Below, one piece after another: positions 6,014-15,114 of a DNA stretch of 45,499 nt (position 1 is the first letter of the stretch; each line of letters opens with the position of its first letter). The DNA is from Spirosoma fluviale. GTDB lineage: Bacteria; Bacteroidota; Bacteroidia; Cytophagales; Spirosomataceae. Location of the stretch: contig CAMDRO010000013.1 in NCBI GenBank assembly GCA_945906795.1, forward strand, positions 1-45,499, written 5' to 3'. The position numbers and the translations under genes are program-made. The notes beneath the pieces are model-generated. The model worked only from the letters and a program-made list of their open reading frames with translations. It was not told the DNA's origin and did not search any database.

Positions 6014-7506
6014 TTCCTTCTGTAATTATGTATTAGTTCCTCCAAGTCGGGGGATAAATTTAATTGCCATCCTGCCAACAAAAATAATCCGGAAATGGCG
6101 ATGGTTCTGATGCCGATATTCATGGCCCAAGCGATCCATTTTGTGCCCGTTAAGGTGGGGATTTGACTTACCAGGATAAAAATGAGTAAGCTCACTGCGA
6201 TGATGAGGATTGTCCTTTTTTCAAAGGGCTGGAATCCCATTTTTTTCCAAATAAAAATAAACTTGATCGTGTTATACAAGGCCAAAGCTATTAATGCAGC
6301 TAATGCAGCCCCATTATAGGAGTACAAGGGGATAAAAATTAAATTTCCTACGACGACACTAACGGCTAAAACGATGTAAAATAAAAGGTCGTATCGATAA
6401 AATTTTGAGTTGATGAGAATTTCAGAATTGAGGCCCGTTCCCATGTCGATGATTTTTGAAATGCCAACCATCAACACGACCCATCTTCCTGTTTCATACA
6501 CTTCGTGCCTGGGGATAATTTGGTAGATGAAATCTAAGTTGCACCAGATCAATAAAAATAAAAAGCATCCTAAGAGCAATAAATTAAGGGATGATCTTTT
6601 GTAAATATCTTCTATTTGGTTAATGTCATTTCTTTTCCAAGCCTGTGCTAACAAAGGTGTGCTGATAGCTGCAATCACATTTCTTGGAATCGCAATCATT
6701 AATCCCATACGCGAATTAATGTCAAAAATAGCCGTGGTACTTAATCCACCCGCATATGCGGGTAGCATCAGTTTTTCGATGTGCTGAATTAAGGTAAAGC
6801 TGGCTCCTGCCAACAGTACCCAGCCTCCATAACCAAGCATTTCTTTGAAAATAGGCTGCCTCAAAAACGAAAAGTCAAGCCTTGTGTAAAATCGTTTTAA
6901 CTGTTTGATGTAAATTAAAAAGCCAAAAACGGCGATGGCATAGGATAAAGTAATGCATTGAATTAATTGATGGAAATCGATGTATCCCAATCCAAAAGAT
7001 AGAATTAAAAGGCCGTTTGAAATACGTAAAAATAGTTCACGGATGATGGCCGGGACGACAATTCTAAGGTGAACTCTGGCATAAGCCTCCAAAACAGTCA
7101 TGTATACATAAAAGGCCGTTAAGGGAATTATGTAGTAAAAATAGGTCGGTAATAGAGGTGAGTTTTCTGAATAAATGTGATTGAAAACTTGATGTAAGGC
7201 TAAATAACCTAACACAAAAAGAGATAGCCCAAATAAAGGTGCCAGCATTAAAAACCCGAAAAAACCATTGTGCCCTTTCGCAGGATCGTCAAAATGAGGA
7301 AAAAATCGTATCGCAATATGTGGAATTCCTAATTGAGTAAACGAAGCAAAAATAAGGGGAATGCTGATTAATGCACCGGCAATTAAACCGACTTGTGCTT
7401 GAGAAAGAAATTGATTGTAAAGGAATATAACGTTAAAAGTGCCAATCGCCGTACCTAAATAGGTCACGATGGAAGCTTTGGCACTTTGACGAATGACTAT
7501 CCCCAT
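6010..7506 (-). CDS. Wzx-type oligosaccharide flippase
   Basis: This integral membrane protein of 498 residues has about 12-14 predicted helices. It fits the polysaccharide biosynthesis/MATE-like flippase family, which moves lipid-linked sugar repeats from the cytoplasmic to the periplasmic side. The N-terminal pattern (VIRQSAKASIVTYLGTAIGT) and the basic segment QLKRFYTRLDFSFLR before the central helices are typical of Bacteroidota members. It sits between two GT4 genes and overlaps the downstream one by four bases, consistent with an exopolysaccharide or O-antigen unit. No polymerase or ligase is visible in the window, so the polymer type stays open. Confidence 0.88.
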   Translation of the reverse strand: MGIVIRQSAKASIVTYLGTAIGTFNVIFLYNQFLSQAQVGLIAGALISIPLIFASFTQLGIPHIAIRFFPHFDDPAKGHNGFFGFLMLAPLFGLSLFVLGYLALHQVFNHIYSENSPLLPTYFYYIIPLTAFYVYMTVLEAYARVHLRIVVPAIIRELFLRISNGLLILSFGLGYIDFHQLIQCITLSYAIAVFGFLIYIKQLKRFYTRLDFSFLRQPIFKEMLGYGGWVLLAGASFTLIQHIEKLMLPAYAGGLSTTAIFDINSRMGLMIAIPRNVIAAISTPLLAQAWKRNDINQIEDIYKRSSLNLLLLGCFLFLLIWCNLDFIYQIIPRHEVYETGRWVVLMVGISKIIDMGTGLNSEILINSKFYRYDLLFYIVLAVSVVVGNLIFIPLYSYNGAALAALIALALYNTIKFIFIWKKMGFQPFEKRTILIIAVSLLIFILVSQIPTLTGTKWIAWAMNIGIRTIAISGLFLLAGWQLNLSPDLEELIHNYRRK

Positions 7507-7567
7507 TGATTATTTTGTGTGATTGACAAAAATACACATTTGCTAAAAAAGAACCGATTTTTTTATG

Positions 7568-8668
7568 CTATTGCAGCAGACCTTTTAGTTTTTCTGCTTG
7601 TGTTTTTATCTCATAGTTATTCAGCATGTGATTTCTGGCTGATTCGCCCATTTTAATTCGGAGTATTGGGTCGTTTGTTAATGAAATTAATGCTTCTCCC
7701 ATCGCTTGGAAATCATTTTCTTGGACCAATATTCCGGTCTCTCCTTGAATGACTGCCTCAGGAATTCCCGCATGTAAGGTGGATATGATCGGTAATCCAC
7801 AGGCACTCGCTTCTAAAATTGAATTAGGTGTTCCTTCGGAATCTCCGCTGGGCGTTTTTATGGAATGTTGAATGAAAATATCGGATTCCTGTAATTTTTC
7901 TAAAATCAAAGCAGGTGCTTGTTGGCCCATGAAGGCTATATTTTTTTCCAAGCCATTTTCCGCTACATATTTTTTGGCATCTTCCCACAATTCCCCATCC
8001 CCAATCATGGTAAAAAAGGCGGTTGGGAATTTTTCAAGCAAAATTTGAAAAGCTTTTATGCTCATGATGGGCGCTTTTTTGGCTGTAAAACGACCCACGG
8101 AAATTAATTGGATGGCTTGATTTGAATTTTTGGGCCCTGGTATAAATTTTTCAGTATCTACCCCATAAGGTAAAACATGCAGATTTTTCAATGGGCCGCA
8201 TATCCCTTCGATATCCGCTTTCATGACTTGGGAAACAACAATGACCGCTTTGGCTAAAGGTAAAATTTTACGATAGTCCTCTCCATAGTGAGAAATTGTT
8301 TTCTTTTCGCTGGCGTCAAAGCCGTGAAAATGTACGACAAAAGGCATTTGTAATGCTTGGCATGCGGTGAATATATGCGTTCCGAGTGGGCCGTAATTGG
8401 CTAGTAAGCAAGTAGTTTCGGTGGCTATTAAATATTTTTTTAAAAAATAAGTATAGATTTTCTGATAAAATGTGGGAAATAAATTTCGGAGGCTTCCTCT
8501 GAAAATCAATAGGTTTAACGGAAAGGGATATATGGAGCCACCCGCATGGATATTAGATGGCTGCCAACCTTCATACAAGACTGCGTAGGGATTTAATTGC
8601 CTGATTTGTTGGTCTATAAAAGTTTCCGAATAGGAAAAGAAATTCGACCGGGCGATTAAGAGTTTCAT
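7568..8668 (-). CDS. GT4-family glycosyltransferase
   Basis: A 366-residue GT-B glycosyltransferase. The donor-binding half includes LISVGRFTAKKAPIMSI, FTMIGDGELWEDA and EGTPNSILEASACGLPIIS, where the ExFGxxxxE-like motif of family 4 is recognisable (EGTPNSILEA). The His-rich HFHGFDAS near residue 119 is typical of colanic-acid WcaL-like enzymes, which act on exopolysaccharide. Its ATG directly abuts the stop of the methyltransferase gene, so the two form one transcript. Donor and acceptor are unknown. Confidence 0.88.
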   Translation of the reverse strand: MKLLIARSNFFSYSETFIDQQIRQLNPYAVLYEGWQPSNIHAGGSIYPFPLNLLIFRGSLRNLFPTFYQKIYTYFLKKYLIATETTCLLANYGPLGTHIFTACQALQMPFVVHFHGFDASEKKTISHYGEDYRKILPLAKAVIVVSQVMKADIEGICGPLKNLHVLPYGVDTEKFIPGPKNSNQAIQLISVGRFTAKKAPIMSIKAFQILLEKFPTAFFTMIGDGELWEDAKKYVAENGLEKNIAFMGQQAPALILEKLQESDIFIQHSIKTPSGDSEGTPNSILEASACGLPIISTLHAGIPEAVIQGETGILVQENDFQAMGEALISLTNDPILRIKMGESARNHMLNNYEIKTQAEKLKGLLQ

Positions 8669-9367
8669 TTATTTTTTAGCGACTAAAATAAAAGTACAGG
8701 CATCTTGATTACGCGAACTTGACAATATGATTTTGTCAAAAAAGATGATCAAGGGCTGCATGATCATCGCCCAAATAAAACGAAGGGGCTGGGGAATTTT
8801 AAACAAGATACCGTCTTGGAATAATTGTAAACCCATGGCAGAGCGACCTAAAATTCCTTCGAAATAAACGACTTCAAACCCGGCCTCTTTCACGATTTTT
8901 TGTAATCCTGTGGACGTCCAACGCCAGTAGTCGGTGGGGTCCGGATGGAACATCCAATACCCATGTGTGGACAAAATCAGTTTCCCGTCTTTTTGTAAAA
9001 TTCGATGAGCTTCTTTCAGGTATTCACTAGGGTTTTCCACATGCTCTAATACTTGGGTCGACAAGACAAAACCAACACTCTCATCCGGCAGATCTATTTT
9101 TCCTTGAGGGTTGATGGTGACATCGGCTTTCGTATTTAGAGCAAGATCTAGGCCTATATATTGCTCGACAAAAGGATCAAATAGTGGCTGATAGGGCTTG
9201 TTGCCACAGCCAAAATCGGCTAATAATGGTTGTGGGGAATTCATCACAAACAACGAAATAACTTTCTCTAATTGGCGCCTCAACTCCCTCAAATAATAAA
9301 ATCTAGCCGCCATTCTCCCCCAAATTTTAGGATATAATCGTTCGATACCAGCTTCTCTGCTTTCCAT
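8669..9367 (-). CDS. Class I SAM-dependent methyltransferase
   Basis: A 232-residue Rossmann-type methyltransferase. SAM-binding motif I is LLADFGCGNKPYQPLF, followed by the acidic end of strand 2 (IGLDL) and a central FVLSTQVLEHVENPSEYL typical of the Methyltransf_11 group. Its place among glycan genes suggests methylation of a sugar or lipid carrier, but that is inference. A TTG start 13 codons upstream would overlap the preceding gene; the ATG at 9367 starts 10 bases after that gene's stop and is preferred. The C-terminal part contains a hydrophobic stretch (FIWAMIMQPLIIFF) that may touch the membrane. Confidence 0.85.
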   Translation of the reverse strand: MESREAGIERLYPKIWGRMAARFYYLRELRRQLEKVISLFVMNSPQPLLADFGCGNKPYQPLFDPFVEQYIGLDLALNTKADVTINPQGKIDLPDESVGFVLSTQVLEHVENPSEYLKEAHRILQKDGKLILSTHGYWMFHPDPTDYWRWTSTGLQKIVKEAGFEVVYFEGILGRSAMGLQLFQDGILFKIPQPLRFIWAMIMQPLIIFFDKIILSSSRNQDACTFILVAKK

Positions 9368-9377
9368 AATATTTCTT

Positions 9378-10487
9378 TTATTGGCCGGTAATCCGGCTGT
9401 ATTCAATCAGTGAATTTTTATATTCTATATATTCCTTAGCTATGGAGGTGTACTTTCTTGCGGCGACAGTCTGATTGTTTTTTTGAGCAATTCTAATCAA
9501 TCCCAAATAAGCTAAACCTCGTACATCTTTGGTAAATCGCTCCTCCCATGGAAAGGCTAATGCTTTGGTATACAAGGATTCTGCGGCAACTAAGTTACGA
9601 TTTTCAAATTCTTCCCGCATCGCTCTGAAAGTTAAGGCACAGCCAATGAAATAAGGAGACTTTGTTTTTTCTAATTTTTCAATGAACTCTTCTGCTCCTT
9701 CATAATTGCCTGTCAATGTTAATAGCTCAGCCCTTTGTAAAGAATACCAATGATTGTTTGGGAATTTTTTGGTCAATTCTAAACTAAAGGGAAGTCCTTT
9801 GGCCGGTGTTCCTTCATACTTATTGTAAATATATCCAATGTAAAAGAGAGACTCATTTTTAACAAACACTGTTTTTTTTATGCCAGCTTCTAATTGCGCT
9901 AGTCCCAATTTTTTGTTTCCATCCGCAAAGAAAAACATAAAGGGCTTTAGGATGGGATGAATTTCAGGGTAGCAAATTCGGTAATAATTATAAACACCGG
10001 AAGAATACATAAATTCGGGTTGTTTTTCTGAATTTAACAAGCCAATTTTCATGTAATGATATGATTTTTTGGCGTAGTTGACAGCTTTAATAAAATTCTG
10101 ATTATCAGCTTCATAAGCCGCTAAAAATCCTAAAGATGAGGTGCAAAAAAACGCAGATTCTAAATCATTATTATTTTTTAGATACATCGTTTCCCCTAAA
10201 ATAAACGCTTTTTCTAGGTTGTCGACGTATGTCTTACCTGGATTGATGTGGTCTTTTAATGGAAAATATTGTTGCTGAATGAGCATGGCCGTTAATAAAT
10301 ATCCGGCGGGGTGTTTGGGATATTTTGATTTAAACGTGGCAAATGCGGCATTCGATTCTTTAAAATCGTAGGCGTAGAGATGATCTAATCCAGTGGAAAT
10401 TAATTGCTTAGCATAGGCATCTTGAAGAATTTGTGCTCGGCCTTGTGAGGAACAGAATAATAGTAACAGGAAAATGATTTTACGCAT
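9378..10487 (-). CDS. Exported TPR-like protein of unknown function
   Basis: This 369-residue protein has a signal peptide (MRKIIFLLLLFCSSQGRAQ) and an all-helical body. Repeated helix pairs with Tyr, Ala and Leu spacing (for example YAKKSYHYMKIGLL and NNHWYSLQRAELLTLTGNYEGAEEFI) look like degenerate tetratricopeptide repeats, which bind partner proteins. I do not recognise a named family. It heads the minus-strand glycan cluster and is divergent from the M16 peptidase gene. A role in assembling envelope components is only a guess from context. Confidence 0.7.
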   Translation of the reverse strand: MRKIIFLLLLFCSSQGRAQILQDAYAKQLISTGLDHLYAYDFKESNAAFATFKSKYPKHPAGYLLTAMLIQQQYFPLKDHINPGKTYVDNLEKAFILGETMYLKNNNDLESAFFCTSSLGFLAAYEADNQNFIKAVNYAKKSYHYMKIGLLNSEKQPEFMYSSGVYNYYRICYPEIHPILKPFMFFFADGNKKLGLAQLEAGIKKTVFVKNESLFYIGYIYNKYEGTPAKGLPFSLELTKKFPNNHWYSLQRAELLTLTGNYEGAEEFIEKLEKTKSPYFIGCALTFRAMREEFENRNLVAAESLYTKALAFPWEERFTKDVRGLAYLGLIRIAQKNNQTVAARKYTSIAKEYIEYKNSLIEYSRITGQ

Positions 10488-10546
10488 AACTCATAAAATT
10501 GAATTGCAAAAGTAAGGAAGCACTGTGGTTTTTAGGCCTAATTTTT

Positions 10547-10554
10547 TACATTTG
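10547..10554 (+). promoter_or_regulatory. Bacteroidota -7 promoter element (TACATTTG)
   Basis: TACATTTG fits the Bacteroidota -7 consensus TAnnTTTG and lies 28 bases before the ATG at 10583. A clear -33 TTG at the right distance is missing. If used, transcription would start near 10561, which excludes the upstream TTG at 10499 as the start codon of the M16 gene. Confidence 0.45.
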
Positions 10555-10582
10555 TTTAATTCTTTTTTTTGATTCGACCTTC

Positions 10583-11818
10583 ATGATTTCATATCAACAA
10601 TTTACGCTTTCAAATGGACTTCAAGTTATTGTACATGAAGATCACACATCAACCCTCGCCGTGATGGATGTCATCTACGATGTGGGTTCGCGCGATGAAG
10701 ATCCAAATCGAACTGGATTTGCGCATCTTTTCGAGCATTTAATGTTTGGTGGAAGCAAAAATATACCTAATTACGATAGTCCTTTGCAGCAAGTGGGCGG
10801 AGAAAACAATGCCTTCACCACTCCTGATTTAACCAATTATTATATTTCTGTCCCTTATCAAAATCTCGAAACAGCTTTTTGGTTAGAATCGGATCGCATG
10901 TTGCAATTGGCCTTTAACCCTCAATCACTGGAAGTCCAACGAAAAGTGGTCATCGAAGAATTTAAGCAACGCTATCTAAACCAACCTTATGGCGATGTTT
11001 GGTTGAAGTTCCGCCCTTTAATTTATACCGAGCATCCGTACCGTTGGCCTACGATTGGTGCCGGAATTCAGCACATCGAGGAGGCTGACTTAGAAGATGT
11101 TAAGGCATTTTTTGCCAAATTTTATGTTCCGGCAAATGCGATTTTGGTGTTGGCAGGGCGAGTAACGTTTGCGGAGGCAAAGCAATTGGCCGAGAAGTGG
11201 TTTGGGCCTATACCAGGAGGGAATAAGCCTATTCGCCAATTGCCAATAGAGCCTGTTCAAAGTGAAGATCGTCGAATGGAAATTGTGGGGAAGGTTCCAT
11301 CTAATCGATTTTATAAGGCATATCCAGTGCCAGGACGTTATGATGAGGGATTTTATGCCATTGATTTAATGTCAGATTTAATGGGTCGTAATGAAACCTC
11401 ATTTTTATATTTAGCTTTGGTTCAAAACAAGCGAGTTTTTGATTCAATTTCGGTTTCTCAAACAGGATCGATAGACCCTGGATTATTAATCATTTCAGGC
11501 CAAGTTTGTGACGGAGTTGATTTAGAATTGGCAGAAAAGGAATTGGACCAAGCAATACATGATTTTGTGGATCACTCATTTCAAACAGTAGACTTGCAAC
11601 GTGTTAAAAACCAAGCAGAGGCAAGCTTGATTTTTGGGGAAGTTGAAGTGCTGAATCGCGCCATGAATTTAGCCATGGCCGCAAATGCAGGCGATGTAAA
11701 TTTGGTTAATTTGGAATCTGACAATTTGGCCAACGTCACTTTGGTTGAGGTGGCTTTTTGGGCTAAAAAAATATGTAGAGAAGGTAAATCCAATACATTG
11801 ATATATAAAAAGGCATAA
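10583..11818 (+). CDS. M16-family zinc peptidase
   Basis: A 411-residue inverzincin of family M16 (relatives: pitrilysin, mitochondrial processing peptidase beta). The zinc site is GFAHLFEHLMF near residues 45-55 (His48, Glu51, His52 counted from this ATG), with the distal Glu in VVIEEFKQRY around residue 125. It has the length of a single two-domain half, so it probably works as a dimer or with an M16 partner. No signal peptide follows this start. A TTG start 28 codons upstream would add a hydrophobic helix but overlaps the likely promoter. It is followed by ispF after a one-base gap. Confidence 0.87.
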   Translation: MISYQQFTLSNGLQVIVHEDHTSTLAVMDVIYDVGSRDEDPNRTGFAHLFEHLMFGGSKNIPNYDSPLQQVGGENNAFTTPDLTNYYISVPYQNLETAFWLESDRMLQLAFNPQSLEVQRKVVIEEFKQRYLNQPYGDVWLKFRPLIYTEHPYRWPTIGAGIQHIEEADLEDVKAFFAKFYVPANAILVLAGRVTFAEAKQLAEKWFGPIPGGNKPIRQLPIEPVQSEDRRMEIVGKVPSNRFYKAYPVPGRYDEGFYAIDLMSDLMGRNETSFLYLALVQNKRVFDSISVSQTGSIDPGLLIISGQVCDGVDLELAEKELDQAIHDFVDHSFQTVDLQRVKNQAEASLIFGEVEVLNRAMNLAMAANAGDVNLVNLESDNLANVTLVEVAFWAKKICREGKSNTLIYKKA

Positions 11819-11819
11819 T

Positions 11820-12302
11820 ATGAAAATTCGCGTAGGTCAAGGATACGATGTGCATCAATGGGTGGCTGGTAGGCCGTGTAGGTTAGGAGGTATTTTAATT
11901 CCCTCAGATCATGGGCCCCTTGGCCATTCAGATGCCGATATTGTTTGTCATGTATTGTGTGATGCTTTATTAGGTGCGGCCAATATGCGCAATATTGGCT
12001 TTCATTTCTCGGATAAAGATCCTGTTTGGAAGGGGGTCGCCTCGACGGTTTTATTGCAAAAAGTCATGGAAATGATTCGGGAAGCGGGATGGGAATTAGG
12101 CAATGCTGATGTGACGGTGATCCTAGATCAACCCAAATTAAACGAGCATATTCCAGCGATGAAGGTGAATTTGGCCCTAGTGATGGGAATCGGAGAGGAC
12201 CAAATTTCCATTAAAGCGACGACTTCAGAAGGGATGGGATTTGTGGGAAGAGGGGAAGGAATATCGGCGATGGCCGTTGCTTTAATTCAACAATTAAAAT
12301 GA
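11820..12302 (+). CDS. ispF: 2-C-methyl-D-erythritol 2,4-cyclodiphosphate synthase
   Basis: This 160-residue enzyme closes CDP-methylerythritol 2-phosphate into the cyclic diphosphate in the non-mevalonate isoprenoid pathway. Family signatures are plain: GQGYDVHQW (metal ligands Asp and His), LGHSDADIV, then KATTSEGMGFVGRGEGI near the C-terminus. The length is normal for IspF, which acts as a trimer. Its stop overlaps the start of the Rel gene by four bases (ATGA), suggesting translational coupling. No ispD is near in this window. Confidence 0.96.
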   Translation: MKIRVGQGYDVHQWVAGRPCRLGGILIPSDHGPLGHSDADIVCHVLCDALLGAANMRNIGFHFSDKDPVWKGVASTVLLQKVMEMIREAGWELGNADVTVILDQPKLNEHIPAMKVNLALVMGIGEDQISIKATTSEGMGFVGRGEGISAMAVALIQQLK

Positions 12303-14560
12303 AAAATGTAGTCATTGACATAGAAAAAGAACGATTAGAGATACTCAAAAGGTACCGTAAATTACTGCGTACGGCTAAGCCATTTTTGAAAGATGATGAT
12401 GCGAAGCAAATAAAAAAAGCTTTTTTACTCTCTGCTGAGGCGCATAAAGATATGCGCAGAAAATCGGGAGAACCTTACATTTACCATCCTTTATCGGTAG
12501 CGCAAATTTGTGTGGAGGAGATTGGGCTGGGGACCACTTCCATTATTTCGGCTTTAATGCATGATGTGGTTGAAGACACGAATACGACTTTAAAGGAAAT
12601 AGAGAAGGATTTCGGTCCGAAAATTACTTCGATTATCGACGGCCTCACGAAGATTTCAGGGACTTTTGAGTATGGGACATCCCAACAAGCTGAGAATTTT
12701 AGAAAGATGCTTTTGACGCTTTCTGATGACATCCGGGTGATCTTAATCAAGCTGGCAGATCGATTACATAACATGCGTACATTGGGGAGCATGGTGAAAG
12801 AAAAGCAATTGAAAATTGCTTCTGAAACCATTTATTTATATGCTCCTTTGGCACACCGACTGGGCTTAAATGCAATTAAAACGGAATTAGAGGATTTGGG
12901 TTTAAAGTTTACCGAGCCTGAAGCTTATAAGGAGATTGCGCATAAATTGTTAGAAAATAAGCGCAATAGAGAAAGTTTTGTGGAGCATTTTATTAGGCCG
13001 ATCAAAAAATCTTTGGATGAGCATGAAAAGAATTATACCATCATTGGAAGGCCAAAATCGATTTATTCTATTTATAATAAGTTGAAAAAGGGAAATGTTT
13101 CCTTTGATAAAATATATGATTTGTTTGCCGTCCGAGTGGTCTTAGAAGTTCCATTAGAGCGAGAGAAATCCGATTGTTGGGAAGTGTATAGCATCGTAAC
13201 GGATCATTATCGGCCTAACCCAAGTCGATTAAAAGACTGGGTTTCCACACCAAAATCCAATGGGTATGAGTCTTTGCACACCACGGTGATGAGTATGCCT
13301 TTTGGGAACGATAAAGAGGGTCGCTGGGTAGAAGTGCAAATTCGGACTAATCGCATGGATGAAATTGCCGAAAAGGGGGTCGCGGCACATTTTAAATACA
13401 AGGGAACGGATACTAGGACGAGTCAGGCTTTTGAGTCTTGGTTGTCGCAAGTGAGAGAAGCCTTGGAATCAAATGATAAAACCAAATCTGCGGTAGAGCT
13501 AGTGGATGACATCAAAAACTCACTTTACCATGAGGAAGTTTTTGTGTTTACACCCAAAGGAAAATTAATTGTTTTACAGGCTGGTTCTACGGCCTTAGAT
13601 TTTGCGTTTGATATACATTCAGAAGTGGGTGCTCGCTGCATTGGGGCTAAGGTAGGAGGAAAATTAGTGCCTTTATCTCATAAATTAGCGAATGGGGATC
13701 AGATTGAAATATTGACATCTTCGAAGCAAAAACCTTCGGAGGATTGGCTTCGAATTGTTTATACGACCAAGGCAAAAGCGCGAATTAAAGAATTTATCAA
13801 AGAGGAAAATAAGTCCCACTTGATCAAGGGGCGTGATTTGATCGAGCACCGATTGAAGCATTTAGGCTATCCCGTTTTGACTTTAGAAATAACGAATCAA
13901 ATTCGTGCTTATTTTAATGCGAAGGACGCGACTGATCTTTTTTATCGGTTTGGTAAAGGCTACATTGCTATTGAGCAGTTGAAACACTGGAAATCCGATA
14001 AGGAGTCTCATGAGCGCAAACAGGCAGAAAAATCGATTCAATCTCCTATTGTTGACAACAAGACTTTCCGAAAGGAAATGCAACAATTTAATAAAGATCG
14101 GAAAGAGTCAGATATTTTGTTGATCGGGGAGGATATGGATAAAGTGGATTATACCTTGGCCAAATGTTGTAATCCCATTTCTGGGGATGAGGTATTTGGG
14201 TTTGTCACCATTAATGAAGGGATAAAAATTCACCGCACTGGCTGTCCAAATTCTCCTGAGTTATTATCAAGACATGGCGATCGCGTGATTAAAGCCCAGT
14301 GGACGAGTCAAATAGCCATGTCATTTATTGTTGAGTTGGTGATTCGAGGCATCGACCGGGTAGGTTTGGTGAATGATGTGACACGTGTCATTTCAGACGA
14401 ATTGCAGGTCAATATTACGGCCTTGTCGATAGGCGTGAAGGAGGGATTATTTGAGGGTAAAATTTCTTTGATGATACAAGACACAAATCATTTAGAATCC
14501 TTAGTCACTGAGTTAGAGCAAGTCAGCGGGGTAATCGAGGTGGCCCGAGAGGAAATTTAG
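12299..14560 (+). CDS. Bifunctional (p)ppGpp synthetase/hydrolase (RelA/SpoT family)
   Basis: A full-length Rel protein of 753 residues that makes and degrades the stringent-response alarmone. The N-terminal HD hydrolase domain keeps its metal residues (YHP near 62-64, HDVVEDT at 88-94). The synthetase domain has GRPKSIYSIYNKLKK and RLKDWVSTPKSNGYESLH; the RxKD form is that of bifunctional enzymes. A TGS domain follows (VFVFTPKGKLIVLQAG, near 412-470), then a conserved Cys pair (KCCNPISGDE) and a C-terminal ACT domain (IRGIDRVGLVNDVTRV). Both activities therefore look intact. The gene is coupled to ispF by a four-base overlap. Confidence 0.95.
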   Translation: MKNVVIDIEKERLEILKRYRKLLRTAKPFLKDDDAKQIKKAFLLSAEAHKDMRRKSGEPYIYHPLSVAQICVEEIGLGTTSIISALMHDVVEDTNTTLKEIEKDFGPKITSIIDGLTKISGTFEYGTSQQAENFRKMLLTLSDDIRVILIKLADRLHNMRTLGSMVKEKQLKIASETIYLYAPLAHRLGLNAIKTELEDLGLKFTEPEAYKEIAHKLLENKRNRESFVEHFIRPIKKSLDEHEKNYTIIGRPKSIYSIYNKLKKGNVSFDKIYDLFAVRVVLEVPLEREKSDCWEVYSIVTDHYRPNPSRLKDWVSTPKSNGYESLHTTVMSMPFGNDKEGRWVEVQIRTNRMDEIAEKGVAAHFKYKGTDTRTSQAFESWLSQVREALESNDKTKSAVELVDDIKNSLYHEEVFVFTPKGKLIVLQAGSTALDFAFDIHSEVGARCIGAKVGGKLVPLSHKLANGDQIEILTSSKQKPSEDWLRIVYTTKAKARIKEFIKEENKSHLIKGRDLIEHRLKHLGYPVLTLEITNQIRAYFNAKDATDLFYRFGKGYIAIEQLKHWKSDKESHERKQAEKSIQSPIVDNKTFRKEMQQFNKDRKESDILLIGEDMDKVDYTLAKCCNPISGDEVFGFVTINEGIKIHRTGCPNSPELLSRHGDRVIKAQWTSQIAMSFIVELVIRGIDRVGLVNDVTRVISDELQVNITALSIGVKEGLFEGKISLMIQDTNHLESLVTELEQVSGVIEVAREEI

Positions 14561-14607
14561 TATTTTTCATAATTTATAGCTTATTTTACGTCGTTTTTTT
14601 TCATTAA

Positions 14608-15093
14608 ATGTCCGCAGAAATAGAGAAGTTCGTTTCAGTAAAAAAGATTTTCACAGCCTACTTGGAAAACAAGGGATTGCGGAAGACGCCGGAACGTTTT
14701 GCTATTTTAGAGGAGATTTATTTGCGAGATGATCACTTCGATGTAGAAGAGTTATACATCTCGATGAAAAACAAAAAATACCAAGTTTCTAGGGCCACGG
14801 TTTATAACACCTTGGATGTATTGGTTGAATGTGACTTGGTCGTAAAGCATCAGTTTGGTAGAAATCAGGCTCAATTTGAGAAGTCTTATGGTCGTCGCCA
14901 GCATGATCATTTAATTTGTACGGATTGCCACAAAGTCACGGAGTTTTGTGATCCACGTGTTCAAACCATTCAAAGTTTGGTGGGTGAGATGCTTCAATTT
15001 AGTGTCATGCACCATTCATTAATATTTTATGGTTCATGTACCAAAAAAAATTGCGAACATAGAGATGCTTATCGCGCTCAAAATCAAGAATAA
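14608..15093 (+). CDS. Fur-family transcriptional regulator
   Basis: A 161-residue metal-sensing repressor of the Fur/PerR/Zur family. The winged helix spans about residues 15-95 ([29 protein letters not shown]), and the metal-binding dimer domain follows with [18 protein letters not shown] and the C-terminal Cys pair [10 protein letters not shown]. The HDHL motif and both Cys pairs (structural zinc site) are present. Whether it senses iron, zinc or peroxide cannot be decided from sequence; Fur is the default. It lies between rel and purA, all in the same direction, with short gaps. Confidence 0.92.
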   Translation: MSAEIEKFVSVKKIFTAYLENKGLRKTPERFAILEEIYLRDDHFDVEELYISMKNKKYQVSRATVYNTLDVLVECDLVVKHQFGRNQAQFEKSYGRRQHDHLICTDCHKVTEFCDPRVQTIQSLVGEMLQFSVMHHSLIFYGSCTKKNCEHRDAYRAQNQE

Positions 15094-15114
15094 TTTACGT
15101 TTTAAAAATTTATT

